DNA of 64,000 nucleotides, taken from the NCBI GenBank assembly GCA_021464245.1, contig JADCRB010000001.1, positions 7,126,152-7,190,151 of the forward strand. Reading direction: 5' to 3'. Both the position numbers and the translations under genes were made by a program. The notes below the pieces were generated by a model. That model saw nothing but the letters and a program-made list of their open reading frames with translations, did no database searches and was not told the origin of the DNA. This document shows positions 1 through 11,416 of this stretch, one piece after another. Every line of letters begins with the position of its first letter. The first letter of the stretch is position 1. This stretch comes from Carallia brachiata. Its lineage: Eukaryota; Streptophyta; Magnoliopsida; Malpighiales; Rhizophoraceae.

Positions 1-1072
1 TGAAATTATCTTGAATTTATGGTGCTTGCATTGCAAAACCTTTTTTTTTTTTCAAAATTTTAACAGAATTTGTTTCATTAGATTTGTTTGGAAATTTGGT
101 ATTACAAGGAATTTCTCTATTCACTTGTTTTTCCGTTTGTAGATGTTCAATGAACCAAAATAATCAATGCACGCATTTTTATGTGAGATTGCTCCATTGT
201 TGGGTAACTTGGATTAGTTTGGATTTGCACACTGTTTCATTCCCTTTTTGAGCTTTTTTTTTTTTTTTTTTTGGTTCATTGTTTGTAATAGCATTCAGTG
301 GTTGATGAGTTCATCTTTTCATGTGTTTTTGTTTCATCCTGTCTTAACTCATATTCCTTTGAAAGGGATTAAGTTTTTGATCGTATCAGTGAGCTGCTGC
401 TGTTTTCCCTTTCTTTTGGGTATTTGAGTTATTTGTTTCTTGACAAATGCTTCTTCTTAATGAAAATGTTTGGTGCTACAGTACGTACCCTCATGCAAAT
501 ATCTGTGCATGCAATCATTTTCCTGTGTTAGTTTGATTATCCATGGATCGCTTTTGTGAGATGTTCCACGTGTTATTTTTGTGGAATCTACAATTAACTG
601 CCTAAAGATCGGGATTTAAATGAATGATCGACATAATCTCTTACTTTTGTCAGCAAATCTTTCAAATTTCATTCACACGCGCATACCATGTGCGTGCCCA
701 TACGTAGTCTCACATACATACACTCCTTTGGCACGTGTTCATTCATAGAATCTCACGCGCGGGCACACTTTCACTCTATTTATGTAACAAGTTATCTTAT
801 CTTTGCTGTCTCATTGGGAATTCTATATTAAATGATGCACTTTGCACTGTATGAAGATATGCTATTTTGCTTGGATGATCTTTTGAAAGTCTTTCCTCTC
901 TTTGTTTCTTATGTTTGTTGTTTAAGTGATGATAAATATCCACCAAATTTTAATCCTATGTTCCTTATGTTTTGTTGTATTTCTTATTTGAAACCGACAA
1001 CTGGTAATTATGTATCTTTTAACATACACCAGTGATTTGTAATGCAAGATTGTTTGTTATTTATATGTGCAG
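1..1072 (+). other. Intron of the SAC phosphatase gene
   Basis: No coding exon was found here. The stretch is strongly T-rich on the + strand with several poly-T runs and ends in a good acceptor (…TATGTGCAG) directly before the first recognisable SAC exon at 1,073. Family members normally carry a short N-terminal stretch before this exon, so the first coding exon is inferred to lie upstream of the window. The small reading frame near 832-1,035 lies in intron-like sequence and has no family signature. Confidence 0.7.
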
Positions 1073-4000
1073 AACTTTTACATGATAGGAAGGGACAAGA
1101 ACAGAGCCATTTGGAGGGTGCTAAAAATTGACCGATTAGAGCCAACCGAACTTAATGTTCTTGAAGATACTACAATATACTCGGAAATGGAATGCAATGA
1201 TCTGCTAAGGCGAATGCATGAAGGCAATAAATCAACTGGTGGACTTAATTTTGTAACCACTTGCTATGGAATAGTTGGTATGTACTTTTTGTAATGCCTT
1301 TTTTTTTAAGTATTTGTGTGTATCTCATTGTTGATGTAAAAGTGATATTTTTTTTTTCCTGAACTCAGGGTTCGTTAAGTTTTTGGGGCCTTATTACATG
1401 CTGCTGATAACAAAAAGGAGGAAGATGGGGGCTATTTGTGGCCATACAATATATTCCATCACGAAAAGCGAGATGATTCCCATTCCGCATGCCTCGGTGC
1501 GGTCCAATATGAATAATTCTAGGAGCGAGAACAGGTCTTTTGTTTACTTTGCATGTAAATGTAATATGTACTTGGTACTTCTAGAGAGACCTGCAAGATT
1601 ATCTGTCGACATTTCTCTGTTCATTGTAATTAGATGAGGATTTGTCATACTAAGGATTGTTTTATCAGTCTTTCATTTTTTTTTTTTTTTTTTTTTTGGT
1701 TTGGGGCAAATAATCTGATATGGGCATTGTCTGATAGAAGTAGACAAGGTCAACGCTGTGGAGGTAAACTCTCTACTATTTTTTGTCAATACACCCTTCA
1801 GCATTACTAATATTGAGGGCTTAACTTATTGAAGTCCTGTAGTGTATCTATCTTTTTCTTTTTTTTTTTTTTCCTTCTTTTTTAATTTCTTGTTATGATG
1901 CCAGAACATCTTCTTTCAAGATTTATAATGTTGAATGTCGCTGTTGCACTCTTTTTAATTGATTGTGTTGTGTAGTGGCAACCGCCATTTGGTTTCTCAC
2001 AAATGTACAGGGGCAAACTTCATTGCCGTTGTTGATGTTTATATAACATGTTGAATGAGACAAGGTATCATCAGGGTTTGTGGGGCAAAATTCACTTTCT
2101 TTTCAGTTTTCAGTTTTCTTTATCTGTCTTGTTTTATTTATTTTTATTGGGACAATTGTTGATTCATTAATATTTATTCCACTCGATTCCTTTCTATTGA
2201 ACATTTGCTAATTTTTCTTGCTTTTTTTTTCTTCTTCTTCATGATGGGGTAGATACAAGAAGCTGCTATGCATGGTGGATCTTACAAAGGACTTCCTTTT
2301 CAGCTACACATACAATGTCATGCATAGTCTTCAGAAGAATTTATGTACTACTGGTTCAGGACAGAGCCACTATGAAAACATGTTTGTTTGGAATGAATTC
2401 TTGACACAAGAAATCCGGAGTAGCCTCAAGAATACTCTTTGGACAGTGGCTTTAGTATATGGCTTCTTTAAACAGGTGCAGGTTTAACTTAAGACGGTAG
2501 TATAGGATTTGACTACGTAAATAAACTACAATTTGCTTCTCTTATCTTGTTTTGGAGGGGTTGATGATTGTAGATAACTTCCTGGCCTTGAAATCGTTTT
2601 GCCAATTTTGTTTTTCCTTCTCTATCCTTCCTTGTTTTTTAATTTTTGTTTGCATTGTATGCTTAATATGCCTAATTTTTGCTCTTTAATTTTTGTATAC
2701 CTAATATGCCTAATTTTTATAGCCATTTAATGTGATTTACCCTTCTTTCATGGCAATAGAAGTTTCTTTTAATGGGTTGTCTAAACTAGGGCCATGCTCT
2801 TTTGTGATTGGAAAATTGGGAATTCCTCTTGCGATATATATTGTTAATATTATATTCCTTGTTGCTAAATCATCCCCGCTTTAGGAAATTTTTATCCAAA
2901 TTTCATGTCTGTCTGGTTCTAGTTTCCGATCTAATGACTGTGGTTCATGCTTTGGTGTCTAGGTCAAACTGTCGGCATCTGGCAAGGACTTTAAGCTTAC
3001 TCTCATCGCCAGACGCTCACGTCATTATGCGGGCACAAGGTATGCCACAGTTTTTGACTTCTGAAATATGCATTGGATTGCTTATTTAATTTTTTGAAAC
3101 AACATCCCGTTATTGAGTTTGTAAATTAGCCTCCTTTTCACAAGTCTCCGGCTGATCTCAATTCATATGTCCATCCAATAGGTATTTGAAACGCGGTGTG
3201 AATGAGAAGGGCAGAGTCGCTAATGATGTTGAGACAGAACAAATTGTTTTTGAAGATGTGCCTGAAGGCTGTCAAATGCAAATTAGTTCTGTTGTGCAGA
3301 ATCGGGGCTCAATCCCTCTTTTTTGGTCTCAGGAGACGTCTCGACTGAATCTTCGGCCTGATATTATCTGTATGACTTCTTTACACTAAGCTGCATTATT
3401 TTGGCGGTGTCCATCTCCATTACACTAAAAACTTCTTTCACCTGCAGTATCCAAGAGGGATCAAAATTATGAGGCAACAAGACTTCATTTTGAAAATCTT
3501 GTGAAGCGTTATGGAAATCCAATTATCATCTTGAATTTAATAAGGGTAGGTTGATGCAACTACGAAGCATAGCTTCCATATATTCATTCTATTAACTTTT
3601 TGCGCTTATTGTACCTTATGTTTTATAGTTATTTTGGAAAAATAGCTATAATGACAGTTCTGGTGAATACAATAACATTAGAGATGAGAATAACAAAGCT
3701 CATTTATTTTGTTATACTAAGAAAACTATTTTCTTTTTCATGGTCTTATTGTTGTTATCCCTGGCATTTATGTTGGTGATTGGCAGACACATGAAAAGAA
3801 GCCACGGGAAACCATACTTCGTGCAGAGTTTGCAAATGCTATCAAGGTTATCAATAAAGGTTTATCTGAGGAGAATCGGCTGAGGTTCCTTCACTGGGAT
3901 TTGCAAAGACATTCTAGAAAGTATTTGCTGGCCTGATCTCTTTTTTTCTCCAACTTTCTTAAGAATGTTTAACGCCAGCGTAATTTTTTTTCTTTTCGAC

Positions 4001-7000
4001 AGAGCTACCAATGTTTTGGCACTTCTAGGCAGAGTGGCTTCATATGCCCTTAATTTGACTGGCATCTTCTACTGTCAAATGCTGCCAAATTTGGTGACTA
4101 ATGGATTTTCAAAACAGCCCTACTTTGAGTAAGCTGCAAGAAAATGCTGTTTTAACTCGTTCAATTACTTTCTTCTTCTTCCACTCACATGGTCGTTTGG
4201 ATGATGTCATGCAGAACTATGGCTTTCTTACTTAAATACCGAATGGGCTTCCATGTTATGTTTAGTTTATTTATCATAGATTAATACACATCGTTCTTGA
4301 TCTACACTTCATGTATTTTATGTTGTTGTTAGCAGATTATATTATGAGATCTTTGTTGTGATTAACACAATTTATAGTGATATATCTGTTGTTAGAACAC
4401 AAAAGGATCTCCCATGCAAATCTCTCTCTCTCGCTTTCTCTCTCCCATTCTCTCTGTCACATCACTATCTGCAACCACTTCTTTTGATTGATTCTTTCTC
4501 TCATTTAGATTGCAACTTTTGTTGTGATTCTAAGTGAGTGCAGCAAATGTGGCTGTCAATCATGATAGTTTGAATAAGCTTATGGAAGGTCACCTATCTT
4601 TTGTTTGTGAATTGGTGAGATTTTTGATGGAAAAATATACACAATATATATGTCACAACTAACAGTCAGACAACTGAGAAAACAACTAACGGAGGCAGCG
4701 GTATAGCTATCCCTTTTATAAAATATAGATGCCTCTTGCATGATACCCGTCTTTTGTAATCTTATAGGTTATATTACTGTCGTGATCTTAGTATTGTATG
4801 TGATGTAGGATCAGTATTGAGAAAAGAATTCACTTAGATTTTATCTTTCGATAATAGTATCTGACAAATCTTTTTGTCTGCATCAGTATGTTTCTGTTAA
4901 ATCAAACTAGCTACTCACATTTCTGCCAATACAAATATGATGCAGGACTGTTGATGGTGATTGCTCCCTTGAAAATTTGTCTGTCGAAAGTGAGAATGCT
5001 AGGACCTTGAACTCAGAAACGGCTAATTTTGACTCTAATGGAAATCAGTACCTTAAGGCTCCAATGCTTCAAAAAGGAGTTTTGAGGACCAATTGCATAG
5101 ACTGCTTGGATCGCACTAATGTTGCTCAATATGCGTATGGATTGGTGGCTCTTGGACATCAGCTGGTTGCGCTGGGGCTTTTTGAATCCCGGAACATTGA
5201 TCTGAATAATCCTTTGGCTGGGAGCTTAATGAGGATTTATGAGTCAATGGGTGACACACTTGCATTGCAGTATGGCGGTTCTCCTGCACACAACAAGGTA
5301 ATACTTGTTGATTCGATGCAGTTTAGATCTAGAGATGTAATGGATGTCATTTCAAATACAGATATTTTTTTTGTAGTCAGGGACAACAGTTGTCACCTAG
5401 GACCTTGCATTTGTGGATAATGAAATGGTAGTTTATCCAAGATCATGTGATTTATACAGTGTTTGGAAATAGCTAAACAACATCAATGAAGCTTCTGGAT
5501 CCATAAATACATCTCATGGTCTGTGTAGATGGTGTATTGGGCGGATGGCTAATATTTAAAGTGTCAGTTCATTCAAAGTACTAAGTAAAGTTACCTGTTT
5601 GATAGTGATGAAAAGAACGAAAAGAATCATTTGATTGAGCATTTTTTGTGAGGGAAACATCCTTATTTGAAATTAATGCTGAGTTTGCTTTTCATTCTTT
5701 TTTATAGTTCCTAGATCTAGAAATCATTGGGTAACAACAGGACATCCTGATATACTCTCAAATGTATAAACTGAATGCCTTTTTTGTTAGGTCCTAGGCA
5801 ATATAAATTGCAATTGAGTCCTCGTGATATTCTTGGTGTAGATAATGAAATTTATATAGTGCATACAATATGTTGAAAAAATGTAATGCATAAATGGATG
5901 TAACGTCACTGTGGAGGCAACTTATTTGATCCGGGACTAGCGATAAATCTGGGCTACTTTCTTCTGTTTTCTTTAGTGGTCCTGTACTTGAAGCAGTCTA
6001 ATTAAGTTTTACACTTTTGCAATTTTGGTGCTAAATAGATATTTTCTGAGAGGAGAGGCCAGTGGAGAGCAGCAACGCAGTCCCAAGAATTCTTCAGAAC
6101 TTTACAACGTTATTATAGTAATGCCTACGTGGACGCTGAGAAACAAGATGCCATTAATGTGTAAGTCAAATTGGCCCTGCACTTCTCTGTGGCAAGGTCT
6201 GATCTGCTAGTTTTAGTGGGTGTTTATATCTCATCCTTACTATGTATTTTGCCGTGGGAAAGGTTATCCATTTAATCTCTTGGTGTAAACTTGAGCAGGT
6301 TCTTGGGACACTTACAGCCACAACTAGGAAAGCCAGCTCTATGGGAACTAAATTCGGATCAGCAATATAATGGCAGGAGGCATGGACCCCAGCTAGTCAA
6401 TGAAAAAGCTAGGTACATGTTCAATTTAATTACTAGCGTTGTATACCTCAGGTGGCTTGTGTTACAAAATTGTTGGGGATGTTAACACTTTCAGTGACAT
6501 TTATTTTGCTGATTGCCACTTGTTTTCCAATTACCACTCATAATGTTCATAACCAACTGATGTCTTTTAGTCACAGTCCACTTAAAATGTGGTCACAAAA
6601 TTTTTTTACGCTAATATGACATGTTTCTTTTTTAAATTTATTCTGCTGACCTGGTCAGAGGTATAGTAGGAGTAGGATTGACGAAGGTCAGCAATTGTAT
6701 GCTTGCTAAAGAAGAAAATGAATGGTGTGGAAGTTATACCTAGAGAATAAAAATTAGTAGTCACTCTGAGTTATGTTCCTGTTTCAAGGCATATAACAGA
6801 AATTTTAAGATCATAGCTAAGTCTACCGTATTCCCAAAAATTTTTGGATGGTGGAAAATGGTTCAACATTTTATCTTGGGAACATGAATTGTTTTTACAT
6901 ATATCTGACCTGGATTATTGTGAGACAATGGAATGCTTTTCTCAAAATAATTGCTTGCAAGTTTAAAGGCACTTTCATGATAACATCGTGTCCATTGACG

Positions 7001-8697
7001 AATGAGATATTCTTACAAAATGATTATTCTTTAGTATTGCTGCAATGCTAGAGTTCTGTTTGCACAAGTAACCCTCAATGACAATGTCTATGATCTGAAG
7101 GTCAATCTTCACAAGATCGCTATCCGATGGCAATCTTCTTAGTGAAAGTGACTCACTCGCGCCAGTAACCAGCGTTGGACATACTAACCCTTTGTCTGAG
7201 GAGTGCGCAAATGCTGGTCTTTCAGACTCTACGCCAATCCTTTCAACTTGTGAAAGTGACATGTCATACTCCAGGTCTGTTTAAATCTAGTCTTGAATTT
7301 GGTATACTATTCCAGTACTTGGACAAGAAGCCTGATTTTATAATTCTCCTTTTTATTTCACCCCAGACTGAGAGACGTACAGCTGAAAGCTGATATATGA
7401 AATATGACATTTTAACCTACAAATTATAAAACAGCCCATCAAATTGTCTTTCAGAGCAGCCTTTTATAGAAATTTTGCTTTGCCAGACCATTTTCACCCA
7501 CAAATTATATGACAGCCCTGTGAAATTGTCTTTTATGGAGCAGCCTGTAACTGTAATGGAACTTTTGCGTTGCCAGAGCACTCTAACCTGTAAATAACAT
7601 GAATGACTGAAATGAATTCTGACGTGATTTCTTTTTGGGTCAAACAGAAGACACAGAACAAATAATCTTCATCTTATTAAATTAGATCCATATAATTATC
7701 TCCATATAATTATCTCCAATCAAACTGCTTAATCTTTTAAATAGTAGCTCTTAATCCATAAATTGGCCACTTTACATTTTATTATGGTAAACATGAAATT
7801 AAATTTTGTATTGAGATCCCCATCCGACAAATATTGTGCATTGAGATGTGAACTATTGTATTGTTTTTGATCTAATGCTGTCTGATCAAGTGTCTCTGAT
7901 GAAGTGGCTGTGCCTGTATCCCAGTTTATTAACTTCCCTTTCCCTCTCTCGCTCCCCTTCTTTCTCTCTACAGGTATACTCCGACCATATCTTGTAGGCA
8001 GATTCTCAAGGATACGGGAGATGTATCTGTCGAGAGCAATGATGTTTGTTATGACGAACATGGAGACGGTGTAACTGCTCAAATTTTCTTGACTTGGACT
8101 GGCTTTCTTCAGCGGGTAATTCGTGTGAAGAAGAACCATCTGACAGGTAGGTTTTTTTGTTGGTTCTTTAAGTGTATCTTCTTAACAGATAACATGCAGA
8201 GCCTACTGATTGATTTAATGGCTGCAGGTCTACAGCTGACTTGTCATCTGAGAATCTAGTAAATGATTTAAAAATTGAAGCAATCACATCTTCAAACAAC
8301 ATTGATTCTAGCTTGAAGGTCAGTATGTGATATTGTCAGTGGCACTATGTGATGTCATGCTTCTTGTCTTTTTTTGGACCTATTAATTGTGATAGGTCTG
8401 GTACAATTAAATGCTATTGAATTTTTACTTGGAGGTGAATGACTCACGGGACCATTTTGTTGCACATGCTTGAGTGCTTGGTTTCGAGTTTTTCGTATGG
8501 TTTTTTCACCTTGTATATGTCAAACACAGGTGTTATATTATCGGAGATTTGACATGCTGCCCTTGTACTTGCAGGGAAGAAGTCAGACTGGGACTGAACT
8601 CACGACTGCTGATGATCTGGGTGGATATTCACAGCAATTCGTGCACTGGGTAACTCATGGGGAGTTGCTGTTCCATCCATCGAAGATTTTCTTTTAA
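1073..8697 (+). CDS. SAC-domain polyphosphoinositide phosphatase (SAC1-5 group), 3' part, 15 exons
   Basis: Exons read by splice sites and protein frame: 1073-1277, 1369-1534, 2253-2475, 2963-3039, 3182-3369, 3448-3545, 3787-3920, 4003-4128, 4946-5297, 6039-6160, 6299-6412, 7101-7274, 7974-8146, 8228-8318, 8575-8697. They give about 788 residues; the start lies upstream of the window. The catalytic CX5R(T) signature is visible as [10 protein letters not shown] (codons 5,094-5,114), preceded by the SAC motifs [15 protein letters not shown] and SRHYAGTR. The enzyme family removes phosphates from phosphoinositides such as PI(3,5)P2 on endomembrane/vacuolar membranes; the Fig4/SAC1-5 type has a long C-terminal tail, seen here after 6,039. 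Introns are T-rich and GT-AG. Exon 7974-8146 is one base short for its entry and exit phases (173 bp, where 174 would fit); the frame change is near 8,066-8,072 and everything downstream is in good frame to TAA at 8,695. This may be an assembly indel. By synteny the closest Arabidopsis relative would be SAC5, which is an inference. Confidence 0.93.
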
Positions 8698-10339
8698 TTT
8701 ACTTGCATTTATTGGAAGCCATTTTCTGTTTGATCCCCGTCCGAAGGATGTGGTGGATCTTCATTACAGAAAATAAAATACAAGGGGTAAGCGATCAAAT
8801 TGAGGTAATAATTCCGGCAAAATTTTGGGAAAAACAGTAAGGGTTAAATTATATCAAGGCTTGTAGCCATCGTTCAATCTCGTAGTACAGAAGAAGAAGA
8901 AGAAGAAGAAGAAGAAGAAGAAGAAGGGGCGTAACTCTAGAGCGAGTAGGGGAGTAAATAGGTAGATCTAGACCAAATTGTTTTGTCGCTCCGTGGTAGG
9001 CCTGAAATCGGATCTTTAACCTTGTAAATAATTTCGTAGATTCTTTGGCAATCAGTTTCAAACTCAGTTGACAATTTTGCCTTGGTAGTTTTCGTAAAAA
9101 TTTTTATTTCCATGTTCTTAATTTTTGAGCTAATAGACGTTCATTTCAGGCTTACGCTACATGGAACATCACTGTTTCAGCCGTAGCTAGTGACTCAGAT
9201 TTGCCGATTTGGTATTATTTGTCCCTTAGATGTGAGGGGATTGTACAATCCACCAATATTTGGATGAAAGGACCTCTCTTTGGGAAGGTTGAACAGACTT
9301 TTAAGAGGTGGCCTTTGATATGGGTCTAAGGAGAAATCCCATTAACGAGTCAAAAATATAAAGTTAGAGGACTTCATATCTTGTTATTGAGGACATTTAC
9401 CTCCCACGGGGCGACCAGACCTTAAGAAGTCGCACAATATTTCCAACAGCTACCCTTGTCTCGATACATAATGGAGTTCAAACTAGAAAGTAGGCCTCAT
9501 TGAACCTTTCATAGCAATTACAATACAACATTTAACCAAGCTGTAGACACTCATAATCAAATTTGGCATCCGCTCTATGCGGCTAAGCTGTGATCTTGAA
9601 GGAAAAATAAAGTACTGTGGGTTACGGAAATGATACTCAAATTCTCTTTCGAAGCTACCTAATTATGCAAGACAAAAATTGGTCACTTGCAAGTTCCCTC
9701 TTTCCCAGCCGGTAGGAGCGGAGGCAGCATCCTATCCTTGAAACACACCAGCTATTGAACTTCAGTATTTAAATACAAGAGACTTGAGGATGACATAGAC
9801 GCATCAAATTTGTTGGAAAAACTTTACACCCGACAGTAAACTGAATTAATGTAGCACACTGAAATAGAAATTTAATAAACAGATTCAAATTAAGTTGATT
9901 TCAAAATTCTCACCAAATGAAGCACCTTATCAGAAGTATACCTTTCTCTGGATAGAAGTTGGCATCAGTAGTAGTAGCAATACCTTTCTCTGAATGCTAA
10001 ACATCCACACAACACCACATTGGAGAATCTGTGTCAAAGAAAGCAAATGGTGGGGATGTTTTCAAGAGCTGCTTCCTTTTATAGGATGCAAGCTAAACAA
10101 GTAGTCGGATTCATAAATTAAATTGAGGGGGTAAATAGGTATTATTTTTTTTTAAAACTCTTTTGTTGTAAACAATAACATAAATAGTAAAATAATATTT
10201 TTAATTAATAAATCAAATAATATTATTGAAGTATACACAGTAACCTTTCAATTGAAAAAAAAAGAGAGTGAGAGTAAAATATAAAATACAAAATTTAGTG
10301 GGAGCAAAATATATATTTTAGCGAGAGTAATAGTATAAA
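8698..10339. other. Intergenic region, SAC 3' side to LINE remnant
   Basis: The SAC 3' UTR and its downstream region include a pure GAA tract. No protein gene is supported between 9,100 and 10,340. A minus-strand TATA-like box (CCTATAAAAGG) sits at 10,075-10,085. Two copies of CAGAGAAAGGTAT occur on that strand at about 9,940-10,000, each ending in a donor-like AGGTAT. This may be the 5' end of an unannotated minus-strand transcript, but no exon chain can be proven. Confidence 0.4.
8890..8926 (+). repeat. (GAA)12 microsatellite in SAC 3' flank
   Basis: An uninterrupted run of twelve GAA triplets about 200 bp after the SAC stop codon, probably inside or just beyond the 3' UTR. Such tracts are length-polymorphic. 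Confidence 0.95.
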
Positions 10340-10439
10340 TTAAAACTTCTTCAAACCTTTTTTTCTAGCGGAAACAATTGAGAGAAGAAAAAACGTAAAT
10401 TTAAGGAGTTGAGACAATGATTTAAAACTAGTATAAATT

Positions 10440-11020
10440 ATACCTTTTTTTTTAACCTTTTTTTTTGATAAAGAATGAGGTACAAAATCTAACTTAAGTG
10501 ACCACTGATCGGGTAGAGACACCCCACACATGTCATTCATAACAATTTGCTCGCATCCCCTAGGAGGAGAGGCCAAAATCTGCAACTCCACATGCTCCAA
10601 CTCAAAGCCGAATTAGCAACACAATCTGCTACTCGGTTAGCTTCCTGATACATGTGCTGAATTCTCACCAGCCAGTCCTTCAAAAGTTCCTGACACCCTT
10701 TCAATGGATTAGCATAAGGGTGAGAATCCGAAATTGGATTAGAAATCGCAATCAAAGCCAATCTCGAGTCCACTTTCAAAATAACTTAGCATCACCCCCA
10801 TATGCCACACATATGACAAGCCTAAAAATATAGCCCATAGTTCCGCAGTGAAAGCCATACAATGGCCTACTAACTTCCGAAAGCCCCCTAGCCAAGTGTT
10901 CACATTATCTCGCACAACTCCACCAGCCACAATAAGGCCTGGTTTTCCTTAAGACGTTCCCTCCGTGTTGAGTTTAACCCAACTCAACGCAGGCTTTTCC
11001 CATCCCACCAATCACTCTAT
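10440..11020 (-). pseudogene. LINE (non-LTR retrotransposon) RNase H remnant, 5'-truncated
   Basis: The minus strand encodes pieces of the plant non-LTR-type RNase H domain (RVT_3): VKLNTEG near 10,975, then GGVVRDN, CMAFTAELWAIFLGL, LKVDSRLALIAI and YQEANRVADCVAN. The pieces fall in two or three frames with an in-frame TAA between TEGTS and GKPGL, so it is dead. The first catalytic acidic position, normally D in this motif, reads E. On the minus strand the domain is followed by two A-runs (about 10,440-10,475), as expected at a LINE 3' end. Only the last ~600 bp of the element remains. No clear target-site duplication was found. Confidence 0.85.
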
Positions 11021-11133
11021 ACGTCTATGAAGATTAGAACGAGTATAGTTATTAGAATTAGAGCGTCGATCTTTAAATATACGTAAATCCGCCAATACCC
11101 AAAATGAGTATAGTTTTACATACCGGAAAGAAG

Positions 11134-11342
11134 TGGGCTCAGTCCTTAAATCAGAAGAGTCCAACTAGAGAGACCTAAGGAGAATGAAAAAAAGAGACCA
11201 AAAAATAAAAAAAAAAAGAGTGGTCCAATTAGGGCATGTTTGGTTTCGCCTAACGTCCAGGTCTAATACTTACCTATCCATAATAAATTAGACAAACAGC
11301 TCCTTAACAAGTTTCGACGACACCGTTTTACCTAAAACCCTA
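11134..11342 (+). promoter_or_regulatory. SWA2 promoter: site II element and telo-box
   Basis: A site II motif TGGGCT lies at 11,134-11,139 and a perfect telo-box AAACCCTA at 11,335-11,342, 75 bp before the SWA2 start codon. In plants this pair is characteristic of ribosomal-protein and ribosome-biogenesis genes, where TCP-type and Pur-alpha-like/telobox factors act. That fits the product encoded next to it. No strong TATA box is visible close to the start. Confidence 0.65.
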
Positions 11343-11416
11343 CATATGAAATTCCTATGTAAAAACCAAAAACCTCCGTTCTGTCCTCCATCGGCATTCG
11401 GCAGCAGCAGCAGCAA

